From an uncultured Bacteroidales bacterium (GTDB lineage: Bacteria; Bacteroidota; Bacteroidia; Bacteroidales; Bacteroidaceae), in assembly GCA_902778625.1 (NCBI GenBank), contig CACYYM010000001.1:62001-126000 (forward strand): DNA of 64,000 nucleotides. The letters run 5' to 3'. The translations under genes and the position numbers were made by a program. The notes under the pieces were generated by a model, which saw only the letters and a list, made by a program, of their open reading frames with translations, was not told the DNA's origin and did no database searches. Positions 1-8,525 of this stretch are shown here, piece after piece (within the stretch, counting starts at the first letter, position 1; every line of letters starts with the position of its first letter).

Positions 1-1227
1 TACACTTCCGGCTTCAAGGCTGACGGCAACTTCACGCAGAGCGGCGGCGACATTACCATCAGTGTGACAGGCGGCGCAGGACGCGGCATTGGCGTTAATG
101 GCACACTGACCATAAATGACGGCAGCATTAACGTCACCAACACCGGAGCCACAAGCAACAGCAGCACCTATCATTGCACGGCAAAGGGTCTGAAGGGCGG
201 AGTCGTGGCACTCAACGGCGGCACTGTGACTGTCACCATGAGCGGTGCATCGGCCAAAGGCATCAAAGCTGACAGCGACGACGGCGGAGGGCACATGACT
301 ATCACAGGCGGTACAATCAATGTCACCACATCTGGTGCTGGCTCGTATGACTATACCGATCGCGACTCAAAGGGCGCGGGCTGCCTGAAGGCTGACGGCG
401 ACATGGGCATAAGTGGTGGCACACTCACATTGAAATCAACCGGCACGGGCGGCAAATGCATCAAGGTGGACGGCTCACTCCACGTCAGTGGAGGCGAAAT
501 CTCCGCCACCACCACAGGCGGCACCTTCTCGTCGAACAACAGCAAGTCACAGCCGAAAGTTGTCAAGAGTGACGGCAGTATGACATTCAGCGGCGGGAGC
601 ATCACAGCCACGTCGAACGGCCATGAAGCCATCGAAACCAAAGGCATCCTGACCATCACCGACGGCACAGTCTATGCCTTCAGTTCGTCGGACGACGCCA
701 TCAACTCCGCCTCGCATATGTATCTGCAAGGCGGCACAGTGACGGGTGTCAGCAACGGCAACGACGGCATCGACAGCAACGGCAACATGTACGTCAGCGG
801 CGGCACAGTCATAGCATGTGGGGCAGGTGGTGCAGAGTGCGGCTTGGACGCAGCGGAACGCTACAATCTCTATATCACAGGTGGCTCAGTGCTCGGCATT
901 GGTGCAGGCAACAACACCGTCACCGCAACTTCTGGCTCGCAGTGTGTGCTCAGCACGACAAGCAACACTTATTCGGCAGGCACGGCTGTTTCTGTAAAGA
1001 GCAACTCAACGACACTTGCATCGTTCACCATTCCAACAGGCTACTCGCCCTCTTCTGGCGGCGGTGGCGGCGGACATGGTGGACCAGGAGGAGGACCAGG
1101 GGGTGGCGGTTCTGGCTTTAGCTTCCTGCTCAGTTGCTCTGGACTGACTTCCGGCAACAGCTATACAGTGACCATAGGTTCCTCGTCAACCTCATGCAAG
1201 GCAGCTACCAGCTATTCGGGAAGATGA
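1..1227 (+). CDS. Beta-helix carbohydrate-binding protein, 3' part (Cthe_2159-like)
   Basis: The frame is open from base 1, so the start lies before the window. About 408 codons are visible, ending in TGA. The protein is built of short repeats of the type GGTxTVT or KGIKADG (for example SGGTLTLKSTG, KCIKVDGSLHVSGG, GGTVTGVSNGNDGIDSNG), each about 20-25 residues. That pattern is what the Cthe_2159/DUF4353 right-handed beta-helix, carbohydrate-binding family looks like. Near the C-terminus a glycine-rich linker (about residues 345-375, GGGGGGHGGPGGGPGGGG) precedes a small tail with two cysteines. A secreted or surface location is likely, but the signal peptide is outside the window. The exact ligand cannot be read from the sequence. 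It ends 38 bp before the sensor kinase and may or may not share its transcript. Confidence 0.75.
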   Translation, partial: YTSGFKADGNFTQSGGDITISVTGGAGRGIGVNGTLTINDGSINVTNTGATSNSSTYHCTAKGLKGGVVALNGGTVTVTMSGASAKGIKADSDDGGGHMTITGGTINVTTSGAGSYDYTDRDSKGAGCLKADGDMGISGGTLTLKSTGTGGKCIKVDGSLHVSGGEISATTTGGTFSSNNSKSQPKVVKSDGSMTFSGGSITATSNGHEAIETKGILTITDGTVYAFSSSDDAINSASHMYLQGGTVTGVSNGNDGIDSNGNMYVSGGTVIACGAGGAECGLDAAERYNLYITGGSVLGIGAGNNTVTATSGSQCVLSTTSNTYSAGTAVSVKSNSTTLASFTIPTGYSPSSGGGGGGHGGPGGGPGGGGSGFSFLLSCSGLTSGNSYTVTIGSSSTSCKAATSYSGR

Positions 1228-1265
1228 TGTTACAATAAAATCCCTGATTCTTCCGTTTTATATAT

Positions 1266-2426
1266 ATGAAACGAAACGTCTGGCTGAAACAGTCGCGTCA
1301 GGAGAACCTGATATACTTGGCAATATGGGGTTTGCTTTTTGCAGCCCCGCTGCTGAGTTTGTATATGCGGACGGCTGGCGATTCAAATGCCGTGTTCGAC
1401 TGGACTGAGGTGTTTATCGTATGGCGTCGTTTCATCCCATTCCTGTTACTGTTCCTCATCCATAGCTTTCTGTTGGCACCGCTCTTAGTACACAAACAAA
1501 AGCGTGTGGCTTATTTCTCCTTTATGGCTATCATTGTTGTAGCCTTCACGTTCTATCAATGTTCCAATAGACCAGAGGAGAGGCCACGGAAAGGCACGCC
1601 GGCAGGATTGGCCAGGAAACCGCCAATGACACTTGAAGACAAACACCCGCCGCACGCCAACGATGTGTCACCACAAGCTGAGATGCGTCCTTCACACAAA
1701 CCCCATCACAAAGCACCACCTCCCATTATTGGCGAACATGATATCATGGCTGTTGTGGTGCTCATTCTGATGCTTGGCGGCAATCTGGGCGTCAAGTACT
1801 ACTTTAAGACGTGCGATGATCGTAAACGGTTGGCCGAGTTGGAGCGGCAGAACCTTGAGCAACAACTGGAGTATCTACGATACCAGATAAATCCGCATTT
1901 CTTCATGAACACGCTCAACAACATCCATGCCCTTGTTGACATTGATCCGGTGAAAGCAAAGGACACTATTCTGGAGTTGTCGAAGATGATGCGCTATGTC
2001 CTCTATGAAGGCAACAAACAAGGTGTGCCACTCTCCAGAGAACTCGACTTTGTCCGCTATTATGTAACGCTGATGCAACTACGCTATACGGATAAGGTGA
2101 GGATTTCGCTTGACATGCCTCAGGTAGTTCCAGACCGCCAAATAGCACCGCTGATACTCATCACGTTCATCGAGAATGCTTTCAAACACGGTGTCAGCTA
2201 TCAGCATGAATCTTTTATTGAAGTGAATATTTACATAGAGAATAACAAGCTGAAATTCACATGCCGTAACACAATAGCAGAAATGCCGAATGAAGAGAAA
2301 GGCGGCGTGGGGCTGGCCAATATCCGAAAGCGACTCTTTCTGCTCTACCGCAACAATTACATACTACACATCCACGATGACTCAGACATCTATTCCGTTG
2401 GTCTTGTCATTCCGCTTAAAACCTAA
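1266..2426 (+). CDS. LytS/YehU-type sensor histidine kinase
   Basis: A 386-residue membrane kinase of the His_kinase (PF06580) family. Four hydrophobic segments lie at about 15-35, 52-75, 81-99 and 159-178. The phosphoacceptor box reads YQINPHFFMNTLNNI, with the histidine at residue 211. The N-box is FIENAFKHG (N304) and the G-box is GGVGLANIRKR (346-356). A helical linker (about 185-205) joins the membrane part to the kinase core. The stretch between the third and fourth membrane segments (about 100-158) is rich in proline and histidine, which is odd and could be a ligand or metal-sensing loop. The next gene, 13 bp downstream, is a LytTR response regulator, so the two form a two-component pair. 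The signal sensed is unknown. Confidence 0.93.
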   Translation: MKRNVWLKQSRQENLIYLAIWGLLFAAPLLSLYMRTAGDSNAVFDWTEVFIVWRRFIPFLLLFLIHSFLLAPLLVHKQKRVAYFSFMAIIVVAFTFYQCSNRPEERPRKGTPAGLARKPPMTLEDKHPPHANDVSPQAEMRPSHKPHHKAPPPIIGEHDIMAVVVLILMLGGNLGVKYYFKTCDDRKRLAELERQNLEQQLEYLRYQINPHFFMNTLNNIHALVDIDPVKAKDTILELSKMMRYVLYEGNKQGVPLSRELDFVRYYVTLMQLRYTDKVRISLDMPQVVPDRQIAPLILITFIENAFKHGVSYQHESFIEVNIYIENNKLKFTCRNTIAEMPNEEKGGVGLANIRKRLFLLYRNNYILHIHDDSDIYSVGLVIPLKT

Positions 2427-2439
2427 ATCATAAATATTC

Positions 2440-3174
2440 ATGATCCGCTGTCTCGCCATCGACGATGAGCCTTTGGCTCTCAAGCAACTTGTCAGCTATA
2501 TCAAGAAAGTGTCATTCCTGGAACTCACGGCACAATGCCATAGTGCAATGGAAGCGCGTTCGATCTTGAGAAGTGAGACTGTCGATGCCATCTTCTGCGA
2601 CATCAACATGCCCGACCTTGGCGGTATGGAGTTCGTCAAGTCGCTTGCCGTACCTCCACTCATCGTATTTACCACTGCATACTCTGAATATGCCGTGGAA
2701 GGCTTTCGTGTGAATGCCGTCGATTATCTGCTAAAGCCATACAGCCTGCAAGAATTTCAAAGGGCAGCAAACAGGCTTAAAGAAAGGATGGGTTTCATAC
2801 ACATGGAGCCGCTGGCACCCCTCGCGTTTGGGAAGGAGGAGAGGGGAGATACCCTTTTCCTGAAGGCTGGGCAGCGCATCGTGAAGGTGAGTGTTCCCGA
2901 CATCAGATACATCGAAGGAATGAGTGAATATGTGAAGGTGTGGCTGGACAGCCAAGCTAAGCCCATCGTTACTCTGCTATCAATGACAAAGATAACGGAA
3001 AACCTGCCCAGATATTTCATGCGCATTCACCGATCATACATTATCAACCTCAATAAGATTCAGGAAGTAAACAAAAACCGCGTCATCATGGATGCCAACA
3101 CTTATCTTCCCATCGGAGACTTGTACAAAGATGCTTTCCAAAGATACTTAGACACAAAGTTTTTAGGAAAATAG
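2440..3174 (+). CDS. LytTR-family response regulator
   Basis: A 244-residue regulator with an N-terminal receiver domain and a C-terminal LytTR DNA-binding domain. Receiver residues seen are the acidic pair in IDDEP (D8, D9), phosphoacceptor D54 in FCDINMPDLGG, T79 in FTTAY and K99 in LLKPY. The LytTR part runs from about residue 137 (KAGQRIVKVSVPDIRYIEG) to the end and contains the typical FMRIHRSYIINLNKI segment. It follows the sensor kinase by 13 bp, presumably as a cotranscribed cognate pair. LytTR regulators bind direct repeats upstream of target genes. No target is evident here, although the beta-helix protein gene upstream is a possibility. Transcription probably ends before the convergent tRNA gene. 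Confidence 0.94.
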   Translation: MIRCLAIDDEPLALKQLVSYIKKVSFLELTAQCHSAMEARSILRSETVDAIFCDINMPDLGGMEFVKSLAVPPLIVFTTAYSEYAVEGFRVNAVDYLLKPYSLQEFQRAANRLKERMGFIHMEPLAPLAFGKEERGDTLFLKAGQRIVKVSVPDIRYIEGMSEYVKVWLDSQAKPIVTLLSMTKITENLPRYFMRIHRSYIINLNKIQEVNKNRVIMDANTYLPIGDLYKDAFQRYLDTKFLGK

Positions 3175-3190
3175 GTTTTCACCAAACAAT

Positions 3191-3227
3191 ACAAAAAGAA
3201 GCAAAGTCCCTCGACCTTGCTTCTTTT
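3191..3227 (-). terminator. Intrinsic terminator of tRNA-Val
   Basis: On the minus strand an 11-bp perfect stem (bases 3194-3204 with 3217-3227, AAAAGAAGCAA) closes a 12-nt loop just after the tRNA 3' end. The descending arm ends in a short U-rich tract, as expected for a rho-independent terminator. Confidence 0.7.
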
Positions 3228-3228
3228 G

Positions 3229-3303
3229 TGGGCGCTGAGGGATTCGAACCCCCGACCCTCTGCTTGTAAGGCAGACGCTCTGAACCAGCTGAGCTAAGCG
3301 CCC
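3229..3303 (-). tRNA. tRNA-Val (UAC)
   Basis: Read on the minus strand, this folds as a 75-nt cloverleaf. The acceptor stem is GGGCGCT/AGCGCCC with discriminator A. The D-arm is GCTC...GAGC. The anticodon stem TCTGC/GCAGA carries loop CTTACAA, so the anticodon is UAC (valine). The T-arm is GGGGG-TTCGAAT-CCCTC with one G-U pair. The 3' CCA is not encoded: the bases after the discriminator read CAA. It stands alone and converges on the response regulator gene. Confidence 0.97.
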
Positions 3304-3420
3304 TAACAGACTGCTTTCTCTTGAAAAGCGCTGCAAAGGTACAACAATCCCTCGAAACCTGCAAGCATTTCGCCAAAAAAGTTTAACAGAGAGACCTTTC
3401 GAGTTAATAAAAGCAGAATT

Positions 3421-3448
3421 TCTAAACTCTAAACTCTAAACTCTAAAC
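3421..3448. repeat. TCTAAAC heptamer, four tandem copies
   Basis: Four perfect head-to-tail copies of TCTAAAC lie directly upstream of the promoter-like box of the GT117 gene, followed by a T-tract. A 7-bp unit of this kind is prone to slippage. A loose relative (TTTAGAGTT-type sequence) occurs near 21400. Confidence 0.85.
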
Positions 3449-3457
3449 TTTTTTTCG

Positions 3458-3466
3458 TACCTTTGC
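3458..3466 (+). promoter_or_regulatory. Bacteroidetes -7 box, GT117 gene
   Basis: TACCTTTGC matches the TAnnTTTG -7 element of Bacteroidetes sigma-ABfr promoters and lies 37 bp before the ATG at 3504. Confidence 0.65.
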
Positions 3467-3503
3467 ACGGAATTTACACATCTTATATATATAAGGAAGC
3501 GAA

Positions 3504-6500
3504 ATGAAGCATTTCAGACTTATCGACAACCTGATGGGGTGGCTCACCTTCGCCATCGCTGCCTATGTCTATTGCAGCACGGTGGAACCCACCGCGAGTT
3601 TTTGGGACTGCCCCGAGTTTATAACGACAGCTTACAAGCTGGAAGTCGGTCACCCGCCTGGGGCACCTTTCTTCATGCTCACAGCCAATCTATTCACTCA
3701 ATTTGTGAGCGACCCCACGAAAGTTGCGCTGATGGTCAACATGATGAGCGCCTTGTTCAGCGCCGCTTGCATCATGTTCCTCTTCTGGAGCATTAGTCAT
3801 CTGGCTCGAAAGCTCGTTGGCGTGAACGGACAGGTACAGAATCTTGCTCAACTAATCACGGTCGAAGCAAGCGCGTTGACGGGTGCGTTGGTCTATACCT
3901 TCAGCGACACCTTCTGGTTCAGCGCAGTCGAAGGCGAGGTTTACGCTTACAGTAGCCTCTTCACGGCTGTTGTCTTCTGGTTGATGCTCAAGTGGGAAGA
4001 CCACGCCGACGAACCCGGAAGCGACCGTTGGCTTATCCTCATCGCCTATCTGACCGGCCTGAGCATCGGCGTTCACCTGCTGAACTTGCTCTGTCTGCCT
4101 GCCCTCGTCCTCATCTTCTATTATAGAAAGGTGAAGAATGCCACGTTGAAAGGTGCCATGCTGTCGCTGGTCGGCAGCGGACTGCTCATTGCTGCCGTGC
4201 TCTACGGCATCGTGCCGGGCATCGTGAAGGTAGGCGGCTGGTTCGAACTTCTCTTTGTCAACACCCTGAGCATGCCTTTCAACACGGGCGTCATCGTGTA
4301 CATCGCCCTGCTCGTAGGCATCGTGCTTTGGAGCATTTGGGAAACGATAAAGCAGAAGAGCCGCACCCGAATGACGCTCTCCTACCTGCTGAGCGTGGGC
4401 ATGCTGGGCATTCCGTTCTATGGTTACGGCTGGACGAGCATCATCTTCGGCGTGATTGTTCTGGCTCTGCTTTATGTCGCTCTTCAATGGAAGAAAGAGG
4501 GCAAGCCGCTTGTTACCGCTCGATTGATGAACACGTCGCTGCTCTGCATGCTCATGATAATGATTGGCTACAGCTCGTACGCCGTGATTGTTATCCGCAG
4601 TTCAGCTAACACGCCGATGGACCAGAACTCTCCCGAGGACATCTTCACCCTGGGAACTTACCTGAGTCGAGAGCAGTACGGCGACCGCCCGCTGCTTTAC
4701 GGACAGGCCTACACCAGCCAAGTTTTGCTCAAGCCCGACGGTAACTATTGCGTTCCAGTCAGCAAGAAGGGTGCTCCCGTCTATCAACGTAAGGAGAAGC
4801 AGGACAAGGAAAACGAGCCCGACCGCTATGAGATTCAGCGCTACAAGACGGACTATGTCTATCAGCAGAACATGTTCTTCCCTCGCATGTACAGCGAAGC
4901 CCACTCTGGAGCCTATGAAAGCTGGATGGGAGGCGTCAAAGGAACGGTCAAGACATACGAGCGCTGCGGCGAGATGGTGCAGATAAAGACACCGACACAG
5001 CTCGAGAACCTGCGCTTCTTCCTCAGCTATCAAGTCAACTTTATGTATTGGCGTTACTTCATGTGGAACTTCGCAGGACGCCAGAACGACATTCAAGGCA
5101 ATGGCGAATGGGAGCATGGCAACTGGATTACGGGCATTCCGTTCCTCGACAACATGCGTCTTGGCGACCAAAGCAAACTGCCAAGCGACCTCAAGGAAAA
5201 CAAGGGACACAACGTCTTCTACTGCTTACCGTTGCTGCTTGGCCTGATTGGTCTGCTTTGGCAACTCTTCAAGAACGACGAGAAGACTGCAAATGGTGAA
5301 GGCGAGCAGCAGTTCGGTATCGTCTTCTTCCTCTTCTTCATGACAGGTCTCGCCATCGTGCTCTATCTGAACCAAACGCCTATGCAGCCTCGTGAACGTG
5401 ATTACGCTTATGCTGGTTCATTCTATGCGTTTGCCATTTGGGTAGGCCTCGGCGTGGCAGGCATTGCTTACTACCTGCAGAAGCTCTTGAAGAACGAGAT
5501 GGCTTGCGCTCTGCTCAGCTGCATCTGCATCCTTGTGCCCATACAGATGGCAGGTCAGACGTGGGACGACCACGACCGCAGCGGACGCTACACTTGCCGC
5601 GACTTCGGCCGCAACTATCTCGAATCGCTGCCAAAGACAGGCTTCCCAATCATTTATACAAACGGCGACAACGACACCTTCCCTCTTTGGTACGCACAAG
5701 AGACCGAAGGCTTCCGCACCGATGCCCGCGTCTGCAACCTCTCTTACCTGCAGACCGACTGGTACATCGACCAGATGAAGCGTCCGTCGTACGATTCTCC
5801 GGCCGTGCCCATACACTGGAGCAGACTGCAATATGTTGCAGGAACTCGCGAGGGAATAACCGTTCGACCAGGCACTTTGGAACGCCTTGTCGAGTCTTAT
5901 AAAGACGACCCGCAGACACTTCGCGACTTGCTTGGCGACGATCCGTTCGAGCTCAAGAGCATCATCGACAACTGGGTGCTCAGCGACAATCCCGACCTGC
6001 GCTTCATCCCAACCGACAGTATCGTCTTCACCATCGATAAGGAAGCCGTCCGTCGAAGCGGCATGATGATGGCTGGAGACAGCATTCCCGACAAGATGCA
6101 CATCAGCCTCAAGGGCAAACGAGCTGTCTATAAGAGCGAGATGATGATGTACGAGATGATTGCTCAATGCAACTGGGAGCGTCCTCTCTACGTTGCCATG
6201 ACCGTCGGACCTGACAACTACGGACACCTCAACGACTACTTCGTGCAGGAAGGACTTGCTTATCGTATCACGCCATTCAAGACAACAAATAGCGGCAAGG
6301 ACATCGATACGGAGAAGATGTACGAGAACCTGATGACGCGCTTCGCTTTCGGCGGTATCGACAAGCCGGGCATCTACCTCGACGAGACCGTTATGCGCAT
6401 GTGCGGCACCCATCGCCGAATCTTTGCGGTGCTGGCTTCCAGGCTTGTTCAGGAAGGCAAACTCGACAAAGCTGCCGACGTTGTAGCTAAGGTCGAGAAG

Positions 6501-6911
6501 GTCATTCCACCAAGCAATGTGCCTCACACCTACACCAGTGGCTCGCTCGAGTTAGCACGTGTCTGGAACACCATCGGCGGCAAGAAGGAAGCGAACGACA
6601 TCGCCCTTTCCATCGCGAACAAGGCTTCCGAGTACCTCGAATGGTATCTGAACCTGCCGAACAAGATGCTGCTGCTCGACCAGAAGGAGTGCTTCAGCTA
6701 CCTCTACCAGATGCACAGCGCTTTGGGCATTATGGAGAGTGCCGGCAGCAACAAGGTCATGGAGCTCAGCAAGAAGCTCGACCTTTACAACCAGCTCATT
6801 CAGGCCCGCTTCTATGGCAGCGTCGGCATGGATGCGCAAGCAGAAGAAGCCGATGAAGCAGAAGAGGAGGAAGCCTATGAAGAAGAGCTCCTCGAAGACG
6901 ATACCATATAA
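3504..6911 (+). CDS. DUF2723 / GT117-family membrane glycosyltransferase
   Basis: A 1135-residue integral membrane protein. The N-terminal part carries the DUF2723 signature: SFWDCPEFITTAYKLEVGHP at about residues 32-51, then PPGAPFF, with an acidic residue in the first extracytoplasmic loop as in GT-C transferases. About a dozen hydrophobic segments follow up to about residue 680. The C-terminal ~450 residues are mostly soluble and end in a very acidic tail (EEEEAYEEE). DUF2723 proteins are classed as GT117 and regarded as relatives of protein O-mannosyltransferases. The donor and acceptor are not readable here, but a role in glycosylating exported proteins or envelope glycans is the natural guess. 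The ATG at 3504 follows a TACCTTTGC box. The stop overlaps the start of the deacetylase gene (ATAATG), so the two are probably co-translated. Confidence 0.88.
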   Translation: MKHFRLIDNLMGWLTFAIAAYVYCSTVEPTASFWDCPEFITTAYKLEVGHPPGAPFFMLTANLFTQFVSDPTKVALMVNMMSALFSAACIMFLFWSISHLARKLVGVNGQVQNLAQLITVEASALTGALVYTFSDTFWFSAVEGEVYAYSSLFTAVVFWLMLKWEDHADEPGSDRWLILIAYLTGLSIGVHLLNLLCLPALVLIFYYRKVKNATLKGAMLSLVGSGLLIAAVLYGIVPGIVKVGGWFELLFVNTLSMPFNTGVIVYIALLVGIVLWSIWETIKQKSRTRMTLSYLLSVGMLGIPFYGYGWTSIIFGVIVLALLYVALQWKKEGKPLVTARLMNTSLLCMLMIMIGYSSYAVIVIRSSANTPMDQNSPEDIFTLGTYLSREQYGDRPLLYGQAYTSQVLLKPDGNYCVPVSKKGAPVYQRKEKQDKENEPDRYEIQRYKTDYVYQQNMFFPRMYSEAHSGAYESWMGGVKGTVKTYERCGEMVQIKTPTQLENLRFFLSYQVNFMYWRYFMWNFAGRQNDIQGNGEWEHGNWITGIPFLDNMRLGDQSKLPSDLKENKGHNVFYCLPLLLGLIGLLWQLFKNDEKTANGEGEQQFGIVFFLFFMTGLAIVLYLNQTPMQPRERDYAYAGSFYAFAIWVGLGVAGIAYYLQKLLKNEMACALLSCICILVPIQMAGQTWDDHDRSGRYTCRDFGRNYLESLPKTGFPIIYTNGDNDTFPLWYAQETEGFRTDARVCNLSYLQTDWYIDQMKRPSYDSPAVPIHWSRLQYVAGTREGITVRPGTLERLVESYKDDPQTLRDLLGDDPFELKSIIDNWVLSDNPDLRFIPTDSIVFTIDKEAVRRSGMMMAGDSIPDKMHISLKGKRAVYKSEMMMYEMIAQCNWERPLYVAMTVGPDNYGHLNDYFVQEGLAYRITPFKTTNSGKDIDTEKMYENLMTRFAFGGIDKPGIYLDETVMRMCGTHRRIFAVLASRLVQEGKLDKAADVVAKVEKVIPPSNVPHTYTSGSLELARVWNTIGGKKEANDIALSIANKASEYLEWYLNLPNKMLLLDQKECFSYLYQMHSALGIMESAGSNKVMELSKKLDLYNQLIQARFYGSVGMDAQAEEADEAEEEEAYEEELLEDDTI

Positions 6912-7525
6912 TGTTCATTGAGCAGCCGCCTAAAATCTTCCGCTGGTTCTATCCCCACGCTTTGTGGCGGATAGAACCGCACAGAAAGGTTGTCTTCCTT
7001 ACCTTCGACGACGGACCTATCCCCGAAGCGACGCCCTTTATCCTTGACACATTGGATCGCTTCGACGTGAAGGCCACGTTCTTCATGGTGGGCGACAACG
7101 CGGCAAAGTACCCGCACCTGCTCGACGAAGTGCGGATGAGAGGACATCAGATCGGCAACCACACCTACAACCACATCTCCGGAGCACGCCACACGCCATG
7201 GACTTACCTCTCCAACATCGTGAAGGCGAACGAGCTGTTCCACACCAAGCTCTTCCGGCCACCGCACGGTTGGATAGGAATGGTGCAGTACCGAGTGCTA
7301 CGCTACTGCGGCTTCAAGGTCGTGATGTGGGACGTTGTGACGCGCGACTACAGCCGTCTGCTAACTGCCGACGACGTCGTGAACAACGTGAAACGCTTCA
7401 CCCGAAACGGCAGCATCATCACGCTTCACGACTCGCTGAAGAGTATCGACAAGCTCAAGCACGCCTTGCCCGAGATACTTGCTTGGCTGAAAAAGGAAGG
7501 ATATGAGTTCGGCGTTATTGAATAG
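6911..7525 (+). CDS. Polysaccharide deacetylase (NodB domain, CE4)
   Basis: A 204-residue NodB-homology protein. Motif 1 is TFDDGP (D33, D34). Motif 2 is HQIGNHTYNH (metal-binding H84 and H88). Motif 3 is LFRPPHGW (R116). A motif-5-type ITLHDS carries H173. All residues needed for metal-dependent N-deacetylation of a sugar polymer are therefore present. No signal peptide or membrane anchor is evident (N-terminus MFIEQPPKIF), so either the protein is cytoplasmic or it is exported by other means. Its start overlaps the stop of the GT117 gene and its end overlaps the QueG-like gene by 23 bp, so all three appear to be one operon. Confidence 0.92.
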   Translation: MFIEQPPKIFRWFYPHALWRIEPHRKVVFLTFDDGPIPEATPFILDTLDRFDVKATFFMVGDNAAKYPHLLDEVRMRGHQIGNHTYNHISGARHTPWTYLSNIVKANELFHTKLFRPPHGWIGMVQYRVLRYCGFKVVMWDVVTRDYSRLLTADDVVNNVKRFTRNGSIITLHDSLKSIDKLKHALPEILAWLKKEGYEFGVIE

Positions 7526-8402
7526 CAAACTTGTCAAAGCCCAGGCCTCGCGCTTGGGTTTTGTCGCTTGTGGCCTGGCAAAGGCAGAACCTGTGGCTGA
7601 GAGCTTTGCCATACGCTACCGGCGGTGGCTCGACCTCGATTTCTGTGGCGAGATGGACTACATGCGTCGCAACGTCGAGATGCGACTGAAGCCGGACTTG
7701 CTCGTGCCTGGCGTAAGAACCATCGTCAGCCTTGCCATGAACTTCATGCCTTCGGAACATCAACCCGGCATCAGCCTCTATGCACAAGGCAAGGACTATC
7801 ACGATGTCCTTCGGGAGCGTATGCAGCAACTCATGCAGGCTTGCGGACTCGAAGGCCGGTGCTTCGTCGATACGGCACCCGTGCTGGAGCGTTATTGGGC
7901 TTGGCAGAGCGGCGTCGGAATCGTCACTCAGAGCGGACTCGTTGCTGTACCTGGTTATGGTCCCACTGTCTTCCTCGGAGAACTTTTCCTGACGCAGGAA
8001 GCCGACACTTACGACGAGCCTCTGCCCGACTCTTTGCCAGAAGAGGTTGGTTGGGCAAAGGTCTGCCCCGCTCTCACACCCGAAGGCCTCGACGCACGTC
8101 TCTGCATCAGCTATCAGACCATCGAGCATCGTGGTCCGTTGCCCGACAATCTTCGGCTCGCTGCCACCTTCTACGGCTGCGACCGTTGCCTTCGTGCCAC
8201 TCCTCAGTTCGCCGAATCGCATCCTACGGCAGAGCCTGCCTTCCAACCTTCCGAAGCTCTCTTGCAGATGGCGCCCGACGATTGGCAAAACCTCACGGAG
8301 GAGCAGTACAGAAGCCTCTTCAAAGGCTCCGCCATCAAGCGCGCAAAATACGACGGTCTCAAGCGAAATATTGAGCGTTGGCTAAAGCATTGTAAATCAT
8401 AG
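7503..8402 (+). CDS. QueG homologue with one Fe-S cluster motif lost
   Basis: A 299-residue relative of epoxyqueuosine reductase QueG, the cobalamin and 2x[4Fe-4S] enzyme of the last step of tRNA queuosine synthesis. Family hallmarks seen are the N-terminal LGFVACGLAKAE, VDTAPVLER (D123 at the catalytic Asp position), the FLGELF stretch, and LDARLCISYQTIEHRG followed by GCDRC. The usual first ferredoxin motif CxxCxxCxxxCP is reduced to a lone CP (C188), and the second motif's last cysteine is threonine (T233, CLRATP). What remains is C188, C201, C226 and C229, precisely the set expected to hold one of the two clusters in a ferredoxin-like fold. The frame is clean, so this is not a frameshift. 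It may be a divergent QueG or a protein with a new reductive role. A queA gene lies at 21.5 kb. Confidence 0.8.
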   Translation: MSSALLNSKLVKAQASRLGFVACGLAKAEPVAESFAIRYRRWLDLDFCGEMDYMRRNVEMRLKPDLLVPGVRTIVSLAMNFMPSEHQPGISLYAQGKDYHDVLRERMQQLMQACGLEGRCFVDTAPVLERYWAWQSGVGIVTQSGLVAVPGYGPTVFLGELFLTQEADTYDEPLPDSLPEEVGWAKVCPALTPEGLDARLCISYQTIEHRGPLPDNLRLAATFYGCDRCLRATPQFAESHPTAEPAFQPSEALLQMAPDDWQNLTEEQYRSLFKGSAIKRAKYDGLKRNIERWLKHCKS

Positions 8403-8420
8403 GCATGTGAGAAGGCAAAA

Positions 8421-8513
8421 AACGCCGCGTGCGGCGTTGGCAATTTCCGCGTGCGGCGATGGCAATCTCCGCGTGCGGCGTTTGAAATCTCCGCAGGCGG
8501 CGTTTGAAATTCC
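8421..8513. repeat. 22-bp-pitch palindrome array A (GC-rich)
   Basis: Four palindromes start at 8425, 8447, 8469 and 8491, each exactly 22 bp after the last. Three are CCGCGTGCGG and the fourth is CCGCAGGCGG. The 12-bp spacers are also similar (for example CGATGGCAATCT and CGTTTGAAATCT). The array fills the gap between the convergent QueG-like and PHP genes. Confidence 0.93.
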
Positions 8514-8525
8514 CTTCTCAGAAAT

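Noticed and set aside
3179-3376. Minus-strand open frame of 65 codons
   Set aside because: It covers the tRNA-Val gene and its flanks and has no family similarity.
7503-8402. QueG homologue as a frameshifted pseudogene
   Set aside because: The frame is continuous, family residues persist on both sides of the lost cysteines, and the missing cysteines form one coherent set.
8421-8513. CRISPR array, because of regularly spaced palindromic repeats
   Set aside because: The repeats are only 10 bp, the spacers are 12 bp and similar to each other, and no cas gene is present in the window.
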